From the NCBI RefSeq assembly GCF_017599385.1, contig NZ_JAGFPK010000001.1, positions 126,177 through 190,176 on the forward strand: a DNA stretch of 64,000 bases. Reading direction: 5' to 3'. The notes below the pieces were generated by a model, which made no database searches, was not told the origin of the DNA, and was given only the letters and a program-made list of their open reading frames with translations. The DNA is from Ciceribacter sp. L1K22 (lineage in GTDB: Bacteria; Pseudomonadota; Alphaproteobacteria; Rhizobiales; Rhizobiaceae). Numbering within the stretch: position 1 is the first letter of the stretch; each line of letters begins with the position of its first letter. Below are positions 20,901-30,513 of the stretch, in pieces. The translations under genes and the position numbers were made by a program.

Positions 20901-22780
20901 GCGATATGTCCGGCGATGTCTTCGGCAATGGCATGCTGCTGTCCGAGAAGATCCGGCTTGTCGCCGCATTCGATCACCGTGATATCTTCATCGACCCGGA
21001 TCCGGACATGGACCGCTCCTTCGCGGAGCGCAAACGACTTTTCGAACTGCCGAGATCGAGCTGGCAGGATTATGATCGGAGCCGGCTGTCCAAGGGGGCG
21101 ATGATCATATCGCGCAACCAGAAATCAGTCGCTCTGACGCCAGAGGCACAAAGGGCAATCGGTCTCTCGCAGGACAAGGCGTCTCCGTTCGAGATCATGT
21201 CCGCGATCCTTCGCTCGGACGTGGATCTTCTGTGGTTCGGCGGAATCGGGACCTATATCCGGAGCGCGACCGAAACGGATGCCGAAGTCGGCGACAGGGC
21301 GAATGACGCGATCCGCGTTACCGCCGACGAGGTACGCGCAAAGGTGATCGGCGAGGGCGCCAACCTGGGTGTGACGCAAAAGGGTCGCATCGCCTTTGCC
21401 CTTGCCGGCGGCCGGATCAACTCCGACGCTATCGACAACTCGGCGGGCGTGAACTCCTCGGACGTCGAGGTGAATATCAAGATCGCGCTTGCCCCCGCCA
21501 TGAAGGAAGGTCGGCTGCCGCGGCCGAAGCGTGACAGGCTGCTTGCCGAGATGACCGAGGAGGTCGCGCGGCTGGTCTTGCGCAACAACTACCTGCAGAC
21601 ACTCGCGATTTCACTGACGGAACTGAAGGGCGGACAGAACCGGGAAGAGCTCGGCCGCGTGATGAGCGTGCTCGAAGCGCAGGGGCGGCTCAATCGACGC
21701 GTCGAAACCCTGCCGGACAATGACGCCTTCGCCGAGCGATATGGATCGGGCCGGACGCTGACACGGCCGGAGATCGCGGTCCTGCTGTCATACGCCAAGA
21801 TCGTGCTGTTTGATGAACTGGTCGCGAGCACGCTGCCTGACGATCCCTATTGCGAGAAGGTGCTTCTCGACTATTTCCCGGCGAAGATGCGCAAGTCCTT
21901 CAGGCAGGACATCCTCGATCATCGGCTGAGGCGCGAAATCATCGCAACGGTTCTCGCCAATCATGTCATAAACCGCGGCGGCCCGGGCTTCATTGTCAGC
22001 ATGGTCGACGCCACCGGCGCCCTGTCTGCCGACATCGTCAAGACAGCTCTTCTGGTCCGCGACGCTCTCGACCTTCCGGCCCTCTGGGCAAGGCTCGACG
22101 CCCTGGATGGGAAAATAGCCGGCGATGTCCAGAACAGGCTCTATGCCGGTGCCGGAAAGATTTACTTCGACTTGACCCGGCTTCTTCTCGAAACGGGAAC
22201 GGTGACGTCCGACCTGACCACCGCTCTCGAGAACCTGTCAAAGGCGGTCAAGGCGGCCGGCACGACGATCCGGCAGATCCAGCCCGCCAGTGTCGCGGAA
22301 GAGGTTGAACGGGAAGTCGGCGAACTGGTCGCGGCCGGCGTACCGCGCGATGTCGCTGTCGATGTCTGCCATCTCCAATCTCTGGTGATCACGCCTGAGA
22401 TCATGCAGATAAGAGACCTGACACGGATGACTCTGGCAAAGGCCGCTGAGGGCTATTTCGCGGCCACGGCGGCGTTCAGGATAGACGACCTGCTGTCTTT
22501 GGCCGCCCGCGTCACCACCGCCGACCACTACGACAGCCAGGCGCTGATGCGTGGCGTGGACCGGATTCGCGAAGCCCGCAGGCGAATCGTGTGCGCGGCG
22601 CTGACGCAGCAGGGCAATGACCGGGATCCCGTCGGACGCTGGGCTGCGGAAAATGCGAGACGCCTCGATCGGGTCCGCGACGAACTGCGGGTTCTCATCG
22701 ACAGCGGAGAGGCAAGCCTGGCGAAAATCGTCGTGGCCGCCGGTCTCGTGAGCGATCTTGCGGAAGACCGGACAACGTGA
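17999..22780 (+). CDS. NAD-specific glutamate dehydrogenase, large (about 180 kDa) type
   Basis: Catabolic NAD-dependent glutamate dehydrogenase, deaminating glutamate to 2-oxoglutarate. At 1593 residues it belongs to the large L_180 type with extended N-terminal (ACT-like, regulatory) and C-terminal domains around a central catalytic core. The core shows KVARGGLRWSDRAQDYRTE, then AKGGFFPK with the catalytic lysine region at K832, and GVGDMSGDVFGNGML as the nucleotide-binding start. The ribosome site is excellent (GGAGG, 8 bases before ATG). A rarely used gene symbol is omitted. It is followed 41 bases later by an MFS transporter on the same strand. Confidence 0.96.
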   Translation: MPNARKTKREQRFDSARMIAEAIGEPFVAPSTLFARASADDLENYTPEMLAFSAVRAAADLAAWDGTKPSVIAAPLSGVEPAGVPVVVLSIVDVNKPFLYDSVMGEVTAACRDLYLAIHPILAIDATTGAATPANMALEGVERRISYIQLHLAPLGATQIEALIERLSHVLSQVKLASSDWKSMLSTLDGAIAQLRSYEAGRRKSDRDEAVALLEWLRDDNFTFLGMREYIYSGDGTDAQVRRGDQPGLGILSDPDVLVLRQGKHAVMTTPEILAFLQGPDFLIVTKANVKSVVHRRAYMDYVGVKRFDANGRVVGELRIVGLFTSTAYTRSVNQIPLLRAKVERTIDHFGFDPQSHSGRILQNTLESYPRDDLFQIDPDLLTRFAEQIMDLAERPRVRVLPRIDRFDRFVSLIVYVPKEDYNSLVREKIGEYFCSVYEGHVSAYYPAFPEGGVARVHIIIGRSGGKTPRVAQPRLEEKVREITTRWDDEFLAKAGPQASNVQVGRAYQETFSPEEAVSDLRHIHACVSGPGISIEFHEAETGAGTGLYLKIFHSGAHLPLSRRVPLLENLGFTVISERTFDITVAVGDENRLVVLHDMELQLQSGGQFTLASDGPLAKEAFLDAFNGRVDNDAFNRLVLSAGLTARAVTVLRAYAAYLRQAGIVYSQEYIADTLTKYPRIAEAMFSLFVATFDPSLHERSRAQRTADIRRSIEAGLAGVPSLDEDKILRRYLNAIEATLRTNYFQTTDGKPKPMLAFKFDPGRLEGLPEPRPFREIFVFGVMVEGVHLRFGKVARGGLRWSDRAQDYRTEVLGLVKAQQVKNAVIVPVGAKGGFFPKNLGTATSRDEWLRAGTEAYKTYISTLLSITDNIEDGEVVPPAETVRLDEDDPYFVVAADKGTATFSDTANGLAQDAGFWLDDAFASGGSAGYDHKKMGITARGAWEATKRHFREMNIDIQTTPFTVAGVGDMSGDVFGNGMLLSEKIRLVAAFDHRDIFIDPDPDMDRSFAERKRLFELPRSSWQDYDRSRLSKGAMIISRNQKSVALTPEAQRAIGLSQDKASPFEIMSAILRSDVDLLWFGGIGTYIRSATETDAEVGDRANDAIRVTADEVRAKVIGEGANLGVTQKGRIAFALAGGRINSDAIDNSAGVNSSDVEVNIKIALAPAMKEGRLPRPKRDRLLAEMTEEVARLVLRNNYLQTLAISLTELKGGQNREELGRVMSVLEAQGRLNRRVETLPDNDAFAERYGSGRTLTRPEIAVLLSYAKIVLFDELVASTLPDDPYCEKVLLDYFPAKMRKSFRQDILDHRLRREIIATVLANHVINRGGPGFIVSMVDATGALSADIVKTALLVRDALDLPALWARLDALDGKIAGDVQNRLYAGAGKIYFDLTRLLLETGTVTSDLTTALENLSKAVKAAGTTIRQIQPASVAEEVEREVGELVAAGVPRDVAVDVCHLQSLVITPEIMQIRDLTRMTLAKAAEGYFAATAAFRIDDLLSLAARVTTADHYDSQALMRGVDRIREARRRIVCAALTQQGNDRDPVGRWAAENARRLDRVRDELRVLIDSGEASLAKIVVAAGLVSDLAEDRTT

Positions 22781-22821
22781 GACTGTTTGCTCTCTTCAAC
22801 GGTGAAAGGTCGTCTTGAGGC

Positions 22822-24225
22822 ATGAGCAGCGCGACGTCGGTGGACGGATCGGCGTCGAAGGTCGCCCAGAGGGGAATCGTCGGCTGGATGTTCTTCGATT
22901 GGGCGGCGCAGCCGTTCTTTACCGTGATCACCACGTTCATCTTCGGGCCATACCTCGTGTCCCGCATGACCGAAGACCATGCCGCGGGCCAGGCGGCCTG
23001 GAGCTACACGATCACCATATCCGGAATCGTGATCGCGCTCCTGTCGCCGATTCTCGGCGCCATCGCTGATGCGACCGGTCCCCGTAAACCTTGGATCGCC
23101 ATCTTCGCCGCCGTGAAGATTCTCTCCCTAGCGGCGCTTTGGTATGCCACCCCCGGGTCGAGCCTCGTCTTTGCCCTGACCCTCATTGTCCTGGCCACGA
23201 TCGCGGCCGAGTTTTCGATCGTTTTCAACGATTCGATGATGCCTGGCCTCGTGTCGCCTTCGGAGGCGGGACGGATTTCGAACATCGCCTGGGGTCTGGG
23301 TTATCTCGGTGGCATGATCGTCCTGATCATCATGGTCACGCTGCTGGCCGGCAGCCCCAACACCGGCAGGACGATCCTGGGCATCCAGCCGCTCTTCGGC
23401 CTTGACCCGGCGGTCGGTGAGGATGCACGCATCACCGGTCCGATCTCGGCAGTCTGGTATCTGATATTCATACTTCCAATGTTTCTCTTCACACCGGACC
23501 AGCAGCGTCGAAAACCCTTCGCCGCCGCCGTTCGAACTGGTCTCGGCGAAATCCGGGCCACGTTCGGAGAGCTGAAGAGGCGGCGCGGAATCCTGAGATT
23601 TCTCATCGCTCGAATGATCTACCAGGACGGTGTCAACGGGCTCCTGGCATTGGGCGGGACGTTTGCGGCCGGAATGTTCGCCTGGCAGACGCTCGAACTC
23701 GGCGTTTATGGGATCATTCTCAATGTTGTCGCCATCGGTGGCTGCGTGTTCGCTGGGCGACTGGACAGCAAGATCGGCTCAAAACGGGTCGTGGTCATCA
23801 GTCTCGCGCTCCTGACTATCGCGACCGTCGGTATCGTCTCGACAGGACCGGGCTTCACTCTCTTCGGATGGCTGGAACTCTCGACTACCGACCATGGCGG
23901 CTTGTTCGGAACGGCGGCGGAGAAAGCCTATATACTTTACGGTCTGCTGATAGGCCTCGCATTCGGCCCCGTCCAGGCATCGGCCCGATCCTATCTGGCG
24001 CGCAGCGTTTCTCCGGACGAGGCGGGCCGGTATTTCGGACTGTTCGCCTTGTCGGGCCGCGCCACGGCGTTTACAGCGCCACTGGCCGTTGCCGTTGTGA
24101 CGACAGCGACCGGCTCGGCGCGGATGGGCATGGCCGCGCTCGTCGTATTCCTGCTCATCGGACTGCTGGCGATGCTGAGGGTACCTTACCCCGCGCACCA
24201 ACCCGAGAGCCAAGGCCGCGCCTAA
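22822..24225 (+). CDS. MFS transporter, UMF1 / Atg22-like family
   Basis: A 467-residue major-facilitator-type protein with about twelve hydrophobic segments. The start GWMFFDWAAQPFFTVITTFIFGPY and the following SPILGAIADATGPRKPW are characteristic of the UMF1/Atg22-like family. The fungal relative exports amino acids from the vacuole, and the bacterial substrates are unknown; placement directly after glutamate dehydrogenase is consistent with amino-acid export but does not prove it. It converges with purH, 34 bases between the stops. Confidence 0.88.
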   Translation: MSSATSVDGSASKVAQRGIVGWMFFDWAAQPFFTVITTFIFGPYLVSRMTEDHAAGQAAWSYTITISGIVIALLSPILGAIADATGPRKPWIAIFAAVKILSLAALWYATPGSSLVFALTLIVLATIAAEFSIVFNDSMMPGLVSPSEAGRISNIAWGLGYLGGMIVLIIMVTLLAGSPNTGRTILGIQPLFGLDPAVGEDARITGPISAVWYLIFILPMFLFTPDQQRRKPFAAAVRTGLGEIRATFGELKRRRGILRFLIARMIYQDGVNGLLALGGTFAAGMFAWQTLELGVYGIILNVVAIGGCVFAGRLDSKIGSKRVVVISLALLTIATVGIVSTGPGFTLFGWLELSTTDHGGLFGTAAEKAYILYGLLIGLAFGPVQASARSYLARSVSPDEAGRYFGLFALSGRATAFTAPLAVAVVTTATGSARMGMAALVVFLLIGLLAMLRVPYPAHQPESQGRA

Positions 24226-24259
24226 CGTAGCGGTTCGTGGATCCCCACCCGAAACCGGC

Positions 24260-25876
24260 TTAATGCCGGAAATGGCGGACACCCGTGAACACCATGGCGA
24301 CACCGTGCTCATCGGCGGCGGCAATCACCTCCTCGTCGCGCATGGACCCACCCGGCTGTATAACGGCCGTCGCGCCCGCCGCAATTGCCGCAAGAAGTCC
24401 GTCGGCGAACGGGTAGAAGGCTTCCGAGGCCACGGCCGATCCGTGCGTCAACGGCGCTTCGAGACCCATGGCGCGCGCGGCATCCTCGGCCTTCATGGCG
24501 GCGATCCGAGCTGAATCGACGCGGCTCATCTGACCGGCGCCAATGCCCACAGAGCGTCCATCCTTCGCGTAAATGACCGCGTTCGATTTGACATGCTTGG
24601 CGATCTTGAAGGCGAACTTCATGTCTTCCAGCTCCGTCGGCGTCGGGGCGCGCTTTGTAACGACCTTGAGCTGCAGGTCCTCCACCACGAGATTGTCCCG
24701 CGACTGGACGAGAAGGCCGCCCGACACCGTCTTGGCCGTCAACCCGGCGGCGCGGGCGTCAGGAAGTCCACCCGCTTTCAGCAGGCGAAGATTGGGCTTC
24801 GACGCGATGATGGCTCGTGCCTCTTCGTCCACGTCAGGCGCGATGATCACCTCCGTGAAGAGCTTGACGATCTCCGTTGCGGTCGCCGCATCCAGGGTCT
24901 GGTTCAGCGCGACGATCCCTCCAAACGCCGAGACGGCGTCGCAAGAAAGCGCGCGCATATAGGCATCCACGAGCGTCGCGCCGGTCGCCACACCGCACGG
25001 GTTGGCGTGCTTGATAATGGCGCAGGCCGGCCCGTTCTGTGGCAGGAACTCAGCCACCAGTTCATAAGCCGCATCGGTGTCGTTGATGTTGTTATAGGAA
25101 AGCTGCTTGCCCTGAAGGAGCTCGGCGGTTGCGACACCGGGACGGCCTTCGCCGGTGACGTAGAAGGCGGCCGACTGATGCGGATTTTCACCGTAACGCA
25201 TCCTCTCCTTCAAAGCGCCCCCGATCGCTCGGTAATCCGGCGTCTCGATGGCCAGCGTTTCGCAGAGCCAGTTCGAAATCGTCGCATCGTAGGCGGCGGT
25301 ACGCCCGTAGGCCTTTGCCGCCATGCGCTGACGATATCCATATCGTGTCGCCCCACCGTTCGACGAGAGTTCCTCGAGCAGTCCCTGGTAGTCGGAGGGA
25401 TCGGTCAGAACCACGACATAGGCGTGGTTCTTGGCGGACGCCCTGATCATGGCCGGTCCACCGATATCAATGTTTTCGACGGTGGTCGGGTAATCCCCGC
25501 CCTGGGCACGGACCTGCTCGAACGGATAGAGATTGATGACCGCGAGATCGATGCCCTCTATCCCATGCTCCGCCATCGCCGCCGCGTGCTCGGCATCATC
25601 ACGTATGGCCAGCAGGCCACCATGCACGTTGGGATGAAGGGTCTTGACGCGACCATCCATGATTTCTGGAAATCCGGTAACGTCGGAGACGTCCGTCACC
25701 GGCAGGCCGGCGGCGGCTATGGCCTTGTGCGTTCCGCCTGTGGACAGAAGGCGCACGCCTGCGTCGCTAAGCGCCCGCGCGAGGTCGATGACACCTGTTT
25801 TGTCGGATACCGACAACAGGGCCGTCTTTACCGGAACGAGATCGGGAACAGGGGTTTTCTTCGATACGACGGCCAT
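24260..25876 (-). CDS. purH: Bifunctional AICAR formyltransferase / IMP cyclohydrolase
   Basis: Performs the last two steps of de novo IMP synthesis. The 538-residue protein has the N-terminal cyclohydrolase half (about 1-200; [37 protein letters not shown]) and the C-terminal formyltransferase half, with the conserved KHANPCGVA motif near residue 290 and SDAFFPF-like EAFYPFADG near the end. It lies downstream of the heparinase-like gene on the same strand, 111 bases away, and has the same neighbour in other rhizobia as far as I recall. Confidence 0.97.
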   Translation of the reverse strand: MAVVSKKTPVPDLVPVKTALLSVSDKTGVIDLARALSDAGVRLLSTGGTHKAIAAAGLPVTDVSDVTGFPEIMDGRVKTLHPNVHGGLLAIRDDAEHAAAMAEHGIEGIDLAVINLYPFEQVRAQGGDYPTTVENIDIGGPAMIRASAKNHAYVVVLTDPSDYQGLLEELSSNGGATRYGYRQRMAAKAYGRTAAYDATISNWLCETLAIETPDYRAIGGALKERMRYGENPHQSAAFYVTGEGRPGVATAELLQGKQLSYNNINDTDAAYELVAEFLPQNGPACAIIKHANPCGVATGATLVDAYMRALSCDAVSAFGGIVALNQTLDAATATEIVKLFTEVIIAPDVDEEARAIIASKPNLRLLKAGGLPDARAAGLTAKTVSGGLLVQSRDNLVVEDLQLKVVTKRAPTPTELEDMKFAFKIAKHVKSNAVIYAKDGRSVGIGAGQMSRVDSARIAAMKAEDAARAMGLEAPLTHGSAVASEAFYPFADGLLAAIAAGATAVIQPGGSMRDEEVIAAADEHGVAMVFTGVRHFRH

Positions 25877-25987
25877 GGCGCAACTCCGCTCTGCGTGGAT
25901 TGAGGCTCACGGTGGAAACCTTCGCGGTGCGCCTAGCACAGCTTTCGCCGGGATGAAACCGCGCTTTGGCTGGAGAGCGCCGTGTCG

Positions 25988-27634
25988 TTAGGGACTATAG
26001 GTAAACGACCAGACGATCTCCGGCGTGAGGAACGTCAACTCGATCTGTTCCGATGGCCGTGTCCCTGACGCATCGGCGAAGAAAACGTCCTCCGTCAGGG
26101 CAGCCGTGCCGGCAATGGCCTTGAAGGTCCAGCTTCCGCCACTCGCGCTATCGAGTCGGATCGTCTGCTCGTCAAGTTGCGTGCACGTGACCGAAGGGTG
26201 CACATGAAAGCGCGCCAGCGCCGGCTCCGGATAGACCCCCGTCGCAGGCTCCCTGTCCGGCAGAAGGATCCGGTCCCGACCGATGATCTTGTTGCCATCC
26301 GCGCTGAGACGGATCTCGCGCTCATGCAGAACGCCGTATCGCCCGAGATAACCATCATGCCGTGCCAGGAGGCGGTCGCTGCCATCCGTCCCTGTCTGTC
26401 TGTTGACATCGACCTCCCGGACGCCGTCCACGAAGATCGGACCGAGAAAATCGGACCGCGAGATCCGACAGGAAGACCGGTCGCCGAGGATCACGGTGCT
26501 GTGGGCCGCGGTCTCGCGCGCTATTTCCCGCAACGTGCTTCCGGCGAACCGGGGCGACCCGCAATTGACGATGAAACGCTGCCGGCCGGAGGACATCTCG
26601 AAGGAAAGACAGCCCGCATGCGCGACGCGCGAAAGGTCGTCTGACAGAGGTCGACCGACATCGGTGATGATCACGGTGTCACCCGCCGACAGCCTTTGGA
26701 ACTGGCTGTGGGGCAAAGCCTTGAATGGCTGGCCGGCGGTCTCGTCGTAGCGCAGTACCGCCATCAGATCATTGGCGAGTGTCAACGTGGCGCCGTTGAA
26801 CAGCGCAAGATCGCCGCCCTGATGCCGGAAGAAGCGGATCGCCGGAAACATGCGATCAATCGCCGGGATGAGGCGGTTTGGCACCTCATGGCCGAGGTTT
26901 ATGTAGGTTTGCCGGAGCGGCAGGAGGTCGAGCAAAAGCTCGACGGCGGCCTGTGGGTTTCGCGAGATATGTCCACCATCCGGTAGTATTTGCCGCTCGA
27001 TCTCACGATCGAGTGCCCGGGACGCGCGGCGGATCGACGAAGCCGAATTCTCCATCGCGATCGAGGCAAAGGCCAGGGCGATACGCGCCCTGAACCGCGG
27101 AAGACCGTCGGGCGCAAAATCGCACATTCGGTCCAGATAACGGACGTGGTGGTAGACACTCGACAAAAAGCGGCGATAGAAGCCGGCATCGGCGCCTTGC
27201 AGCACGATCGGGGAATGGGACAGCCAAGCGATAAGGCGTTGTGCAGCCACGTCAGGTTCCCAGGCGCCACCGGTTGCCCAGGAGCCGTATCGATCGATCC
27301 AGTCGTCTAGAATGAACCGCGTTCGTCCGCGGCATTCGTCATCCTTGCTGGAACGAATATGCCGGAGCCAGGAAAAGGACTGCAGGCGGACGGAAAAAAG
27401 CTCCGACGGCATGTCGTGCGCGAAGGGCGAGTCCTCGCCAACCTCCAGAATGCGACCCGCCAAAGGAAATCGTCCCAGCATGATCTCCTCTGCAACAAAG
27501 GGATCAATCGCCCGCAGATCGGTCGGCGCAACAAGCAGCTTCGTCCGCTTCCAGCTGCCAAGCCGCAAACGGGGCTGCATGGCGGATCGACGGAGCGTCC
27601 TGCGCCATAGCTCACGCACATAGAGCCGAATCAA
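25988..27634 (-). CDS. Heparinase II/III-like protein
   Basis: A 548-residue protein of the heparinase II/III-like family found in rhizobia. An alpha/alpha-toroid-like region spans about residues 60-330 (RTRFILDDWI, HVRYLDRMCD, GGHISRNPQAAVELLLDLLPLR) and a beta-sandwich follows, with HDGYLGRYGVLHEREI and DRILLP. No classical signal peptide is seen: the N-terminus MIRLYVRELWRRTLRRSAM is basic and amphipathic. The family includes polysaccharide lyases, but no substrate can be assigned, and a role in envelope polysaccharide turnover is only a guess. It lies between rsmB and purH on the same strand. Confidence 0.85.
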   Translation of the reverse strand: MIRLYVRELWRRTLRRSAMQPRLRLGSWKRTKLLVAPTDLRAIDPFVAEEIMLGRFPLAGRILEVGEDSPFAHDMPSELFSVRLQSFSWLRHIRSSKDDECRGRTRFILDDWIDRYGSWATGGAWEPDVAAQRLIAWLSHSPIVLQGADAGFYRRFLSSVYHHVRYLDRMCDFAPDGLPRFRARIALAFASIAMENSASSIRRASRALDREIERQILPDGGHISRNPQAAVELLLDLLPLRQTYINLGHEVPNRLIPAIDRMFPAIRFFRHQGGDLALFNGATLTLANDLMAVLRYDETAGQPFKALPHSQFQRLSAGDTVIITDVGRPLSDDLSRVAHAGCLSFEMSSGRQRFIVNCGSPRFAGSTLREIARETAAHSTVILGDRSSCRISRSDFLGPIFVDGVREVDVNRQTGTDGSDRLLARHDGYLGRYGVLHEREIRLSADGNKIIGRDRILLPDREPATGVYPEPALARFHVHPSVTCTQLDEQTIRLDSASGGSWTFKAIAGTAALTEDVFFADASGTRPSEQIELTFLTPEIVWSFTYSP

Positions 27635-27799
27635 GCTTCCTCGCTCTCAAACCCGTGGCGCATCCGCGACGAGCTCACCTGTACGCACAGCGCTTTGACC
27701 GCACTTTTCGCCCACCGCCGATTTGGAGATGCGACCACGGTCACGGCGCCTGTTTTAGCAGGTTCGAAATCTGATTCATCTGGCCTTTGAATTAAGATT

Positions 27800-29176
27800 T
27801 CATGAAAGGCGTCTGAGAACGCAGGCGTAGAAGCCATCCATTCCACCCGCAACGCCGTCCGCTGCAGGCAGCATGTCCGGCGTGGTGCGGAATTCTCCCT
27901 TTGCGGTGATGGCGGTCTCGAGACCTGGCCAGTTCTCCGGTAGCACCGGTTCGCGCGCAAAATCGCTACGGTTCGACAAAACGTTCTCGACCAGCATCTC
28001 TCCTTCCAGCGGATCAAGCGAGCAGTTCGAAAAAACCAGCAGACCTCCTGGCCGGACAAGTGTCATGGCATGGCGAAGCAACCGTCCCTGCACCTCGGCC
28101 AGTTTCCCGATATCCTCCGGCGACTTGGTCCATAAAACGTCCGGATGACGTCTGATAGTGCCTGTCGATGAGCACGGTGCATCAAGCAGGACTGCGTCGA
28201 ATCCGTCACCGGCATCCAGCGCAAGCAGATCCGACTTCACGGTTTGCGCGCTCAGCCCGAGGCGCGAGAGATTGGTCTCCAAACGGCGAAGACGATTGGC
28301 CGATTGCTCGACTGCAACCACCTCGGCACCCGCAAGCAGGAGCTGCGCGGTCTTTCCGCCGGGCGCCGCGCAAAGATCTGCGACGCGCCGGCCGGCCAGA
28401 GTTTTGCCGAACAGTTGGGCAGGCAGACAGGCCGCCGCGTCTTGAACCCACCAGGCGCCATCGTCATATCCATCGAGCTCGGAGACCGCACCCTTGAAGG
28501 CCTGCAGACGGAGACTTCCAGTCGGAAGCAACCGGCCTTCCAACCGTGCTGCCCAGACTTCGGAATCCTGCTTGACCGTCAGATCGATTGCGGCAGGTTC
28601 CAGGATCGCCTCAGCGATGCTGATGGCACGTTCGCGGCCGTAGGCATCGACAAGCCGTTGCTCGAACCACGACGGAACGCAGGCGATACCCGACACCTCT
28701 TCCAGCAAGATTGCTTTGTCACGACTGACGCGGCGCAGGATCGCATTGACCAGTTTGGCGAAACGCCTGTTTCGCGGATCGCGGTTGGCCATTTCCACCG
28801 CGAGATCAACGGCGGAATGATCTGGTATGTCCAGATAGAGGACCTGCGCTGCACCCGTTACCAGCACGTGCTGCAAAGAACGAGCACCGGCAGGCAGTGG
28901 GGTCGCGAGAAGGCGATCAAGGATTGCTTCAATGCGCGGCAGATAGCGTAGCGACGATTGAACGATCGCGCGTACCAAGCCTCGATCCGTCGGATCGAGC
29001 GCAAGATATGCCGGATTCCCGTGTTCGGCGTCCAGCATGCCGTCGAGAGAGGTTTTTCGATCCACCACGGCGGCCAGCAATCTCGCAGCCGTTGCGCGCG
29101 CCTCCAGTCCGGCCTTCTCGGGCAAAGTTCCCCGACCTTTAGGGGAGGGGACATTGCCCTTTGTATTCGAATTCAA
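27800..29176 (-). CDS. rsmB: 16S rRNA (cytosine(967)-C(5))-methyltransferase, RsmB family
   Basis: SAM-dependent rRNA m5C methyltransferase. An N-terminal NusB-like helical domain (from about [18 protein letters not shown]) precedes the catalytic domain, which has motif [15 protein letters not shown] and the two cysteines of the family, C335 (LDAPCSSTG) and C385 ([11 protein letters not shown]). The 458-residue frame starts at TTG 29176, overlapping the htpX stop. A second TTG at 29125 is also possible: the first 17 residues are encoded by a GC-rich inverted repeat (29120-29159) and match no family sequence. RsmF or another NOP2 paralogue is less likely given the NusB-like domain. Confidence 0.9.
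   Translation of the reverse strand: MNSNTKGNVPSPKGRGTLPEKAGLEARATAARLLAAVVDRKTSLDGMLDAEHGNPAYLALDPTDRGLVRAIVQSSLRYLPRIEAILDRLLATPLPAGARSLQHVLVTGAAQVLYLDIPDHSAVDLAVEMANRDPRNRRFAKLVNAILRRVSRDKAILLEEVSGIACVPSWFEQRLVDAYGRERAISIAEAILEPAAIDLTVKQDSEVWAARLEGRLLPTGSLRLQAFKGAVSELDGYDDGAWWVQDAAACLPAQLFGKTLAGRRVADLCAAPGGKTAQLLLAGAEVVAVEQSANRLRRLETNLSRLGLSAQTVKSDLLALDAGDGFDAVLLDAPCSSTGTIRRHPDVLWTKSPEDIGKLAEVQGRLLRHAMTLVRPGGLLVFSNCSLDPLEGEMLVENVLSNRSDFAREPVLPENWPGLETAITAKGEFRTTPDMLPAADGVAGGMDGFYACVLRRLS
29120..29159. repeat. Palindromic unit at the htpX-rsmB junction
   Basis: Imperfect inverted repeat: arm GGGCAAAGTTCCCC (29120-29133) and arm GGGGACATTGCCC (29147-29159), differing by one mismatch and one extra base, with a 13-base loop. 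It looks like the short intergenic palindromes scattered in rhizobial genomes. It is either in the untranslated gap or translated as the start of RsmB, depending on which TTG is used. Confidence 0.5.
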
Positions 29177-30135
29177 GACCAGGGACCTTTACGTGAACTT
29201 GTTCCGCCACGCCCCCAGCCCGTGTCCGGCACAGTGCGCGACCTGCGCCCCGCCTTAGCAGTGACATCCCGGTCGGTCGAGCGAAATTGCCCGTCGGTAG
29301 CCATCTGTTCCAATGCCGCGATCCGGTTTTCCGTGTTCGGGTGCGTGGAGAAGAGGTTGTCCATCCGTTGCCCCGACAGGGGATTGATGATGAACATGTG
29401 CGCCGTGGCCGGGTTCCGCTCGGCATCGTCGTTGTGAATTCGGGTGGCGGCGCCGGCGATCTTCGCAAGCGCGGACGCCAGCCAACGGGGATTTCCGCAA
29501 ATTTCCGCGCCCCGCCGATCAGCGGCATACTCGCGTGTGCGGCTGATCGCCATCTGAACCAGCATCGCAGCGAGCGGAGCCACGATCATGGCAATCAGGA
29601 TGCCGACGAAACCCAGCGGGTTGTTCCGATCATCCCGGCTTCCGCCAAAGAAGAAGGCGAAGTTCGACAACATCGATATCGCGCCAGCGAGGGTCGCGGT
29701 GATCGTCATCGTCAAGGTATCGCGATTTTCGACATGCGCGAGTTCATGAGCCATCACCCCGGCCACCTCTTCGGGCGAGAGAGTACGCAGAAGACCGGTC
29801 GACGCTGCGACCGCAGCATTTTGCGGATTACGGCCGGTGGCGAAGGCGTTCGGCTGATCGTTGTCGAAAACGTAAACGCGCGGCATGGGCAGGTTCGCCC
29901 GAGCCGTCAGATCCCTCACCATGTGGTAAAATTCAGGTGCCGTCCGCTCATCCACCTCCTGAGCGTGATAGGCGGACAGCACCATCCGGTCAGAGTTCCA
30001 GTAGGAGAAGAAATTCATCCCGGCGGCAATCACAAGCGCGATCATCATACCGCCCTGGCCACCGATAAGATAACCAACACCCATGAACAGCGCCGTCATG
30101 AAGGCGAGCAACATGGCAGTCCGTATGAGGTTCAT
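29173..30135 (-). CDS. htpX: Zinc metalloprotease HtpX
   Basis: Inner-membrane zinc protease of the M48 family that degrades misfolded membrane proteins alongside FtsH. The 320-residue protein has two N-terminal membrane helices (about 8-42), the metal site HELAH (130-134) with [11 protein letters not shown] supplying the third ligand, and further hydrophobic segments at about 145-165 and 180-200. The C-terminal tail is somewhat longer than in E. coli and rich in Arg and Gly. It is divergent from the DUF1674 gene and lies upstream of rsmB. Confidence 0.96.
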   Translation of the reverse strand: MNLIRTAMLLAFMTALFMGVGYLIGGQGGMMIALVIAAGMNFFSYWNSDRMVLSAYHAQEVDERTAPEFYHMVRDLTARANLPMPRVYVFDNDQPNAFATGRNPQNAAVAASTGLLRTLSPEEVAGVMAHELAHVENRDTLTMTITATLAGAISMLSNFAFFFGGSRDDRNNPLGFVGILIAMIVAPLAAMLVQMAISRTREYAADRRGAEICGNPRWLASALAKIAGAATRIHNDDAERNPATAHMFIINPLSGQRMDNLFSTHPNTENRIAALEQMATDGQFRSTDRDVTAKAGRRSRTVPDTGWGRGGTSSRKGPWS

Positions 30136-30221
30136 GGCGTTCTCCCGTGTAAATCCACCCCAGGGGTTGGATCATCGATCAGTCTGCCTTAGATTTAAAA
30201 AGCGCACGTCAAGTTTCAATA

Positions 30222-30467
30222 ATGGCAAGGAACGATTCGGTCATGGGCGCCAATGCGGACAATGACAACAATGCGGGACAGACCGCATCTGGCGATGGGA
30301 ATCAGAAGGCTCTGAGTCCCGCGGCCAGGCGAGCGCTTGCGGAAGCTGAGGCGCGGCGCCGCGATGCGACTGAAAGTCAGCCCGCGGTAGAAATCGGCGG
30401 ACGCGGCGGTTCCGATCCCGCTCGTTTCGGCGACTGGGAGATCAACGGTCGAGCCATCGATTTCTGA
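30222..30467 (+). CDS. DUF1674 domain protein (SdhAF4-like)
   Basis: An 81-residue protein whose C-terminus, GSDPARFGDWEINGRAIDF, is the signature of DUF1674, the family of eukaryotic succinate dehydrogenase assembly factor 4. In mitochondria SdhAF4 binds flavinylated SdhA; an equivalent role here is inference. The N-terminal half is hydrophilic, Ala/Glu/Arg-rich and probably disordered. No sdh genes are nearby. It starts with ATG at 30222; a second ATG at 30243 could also serve. It is followed 46 bases later by the nuclease-like gene. Confidence 0.85.
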   Translation: MARNDSVMGANADNDNNAGQTASGDGNQKALSPAARRALAEAEARRRDATESQPAVEIGGRGGSDPARFGDWEINGRAIDF

Positions 30468-30513
30468 CGTTGGCACCGTTGCGCGCTGACAGTAAGAGGA
30501 ATATATTCCTCTC

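Noticed and set aside
24593..25903. 436-codon open frame on the + strand
   Set aside because: Antisense shadow of purH.
28861..28875. CAGCACGTGCTG palindrome resembling the parS core
   Set aside because: Only the central CACGTG matches; the flanks required for ParB binding are absent. It lies in rsmB coding sequence.
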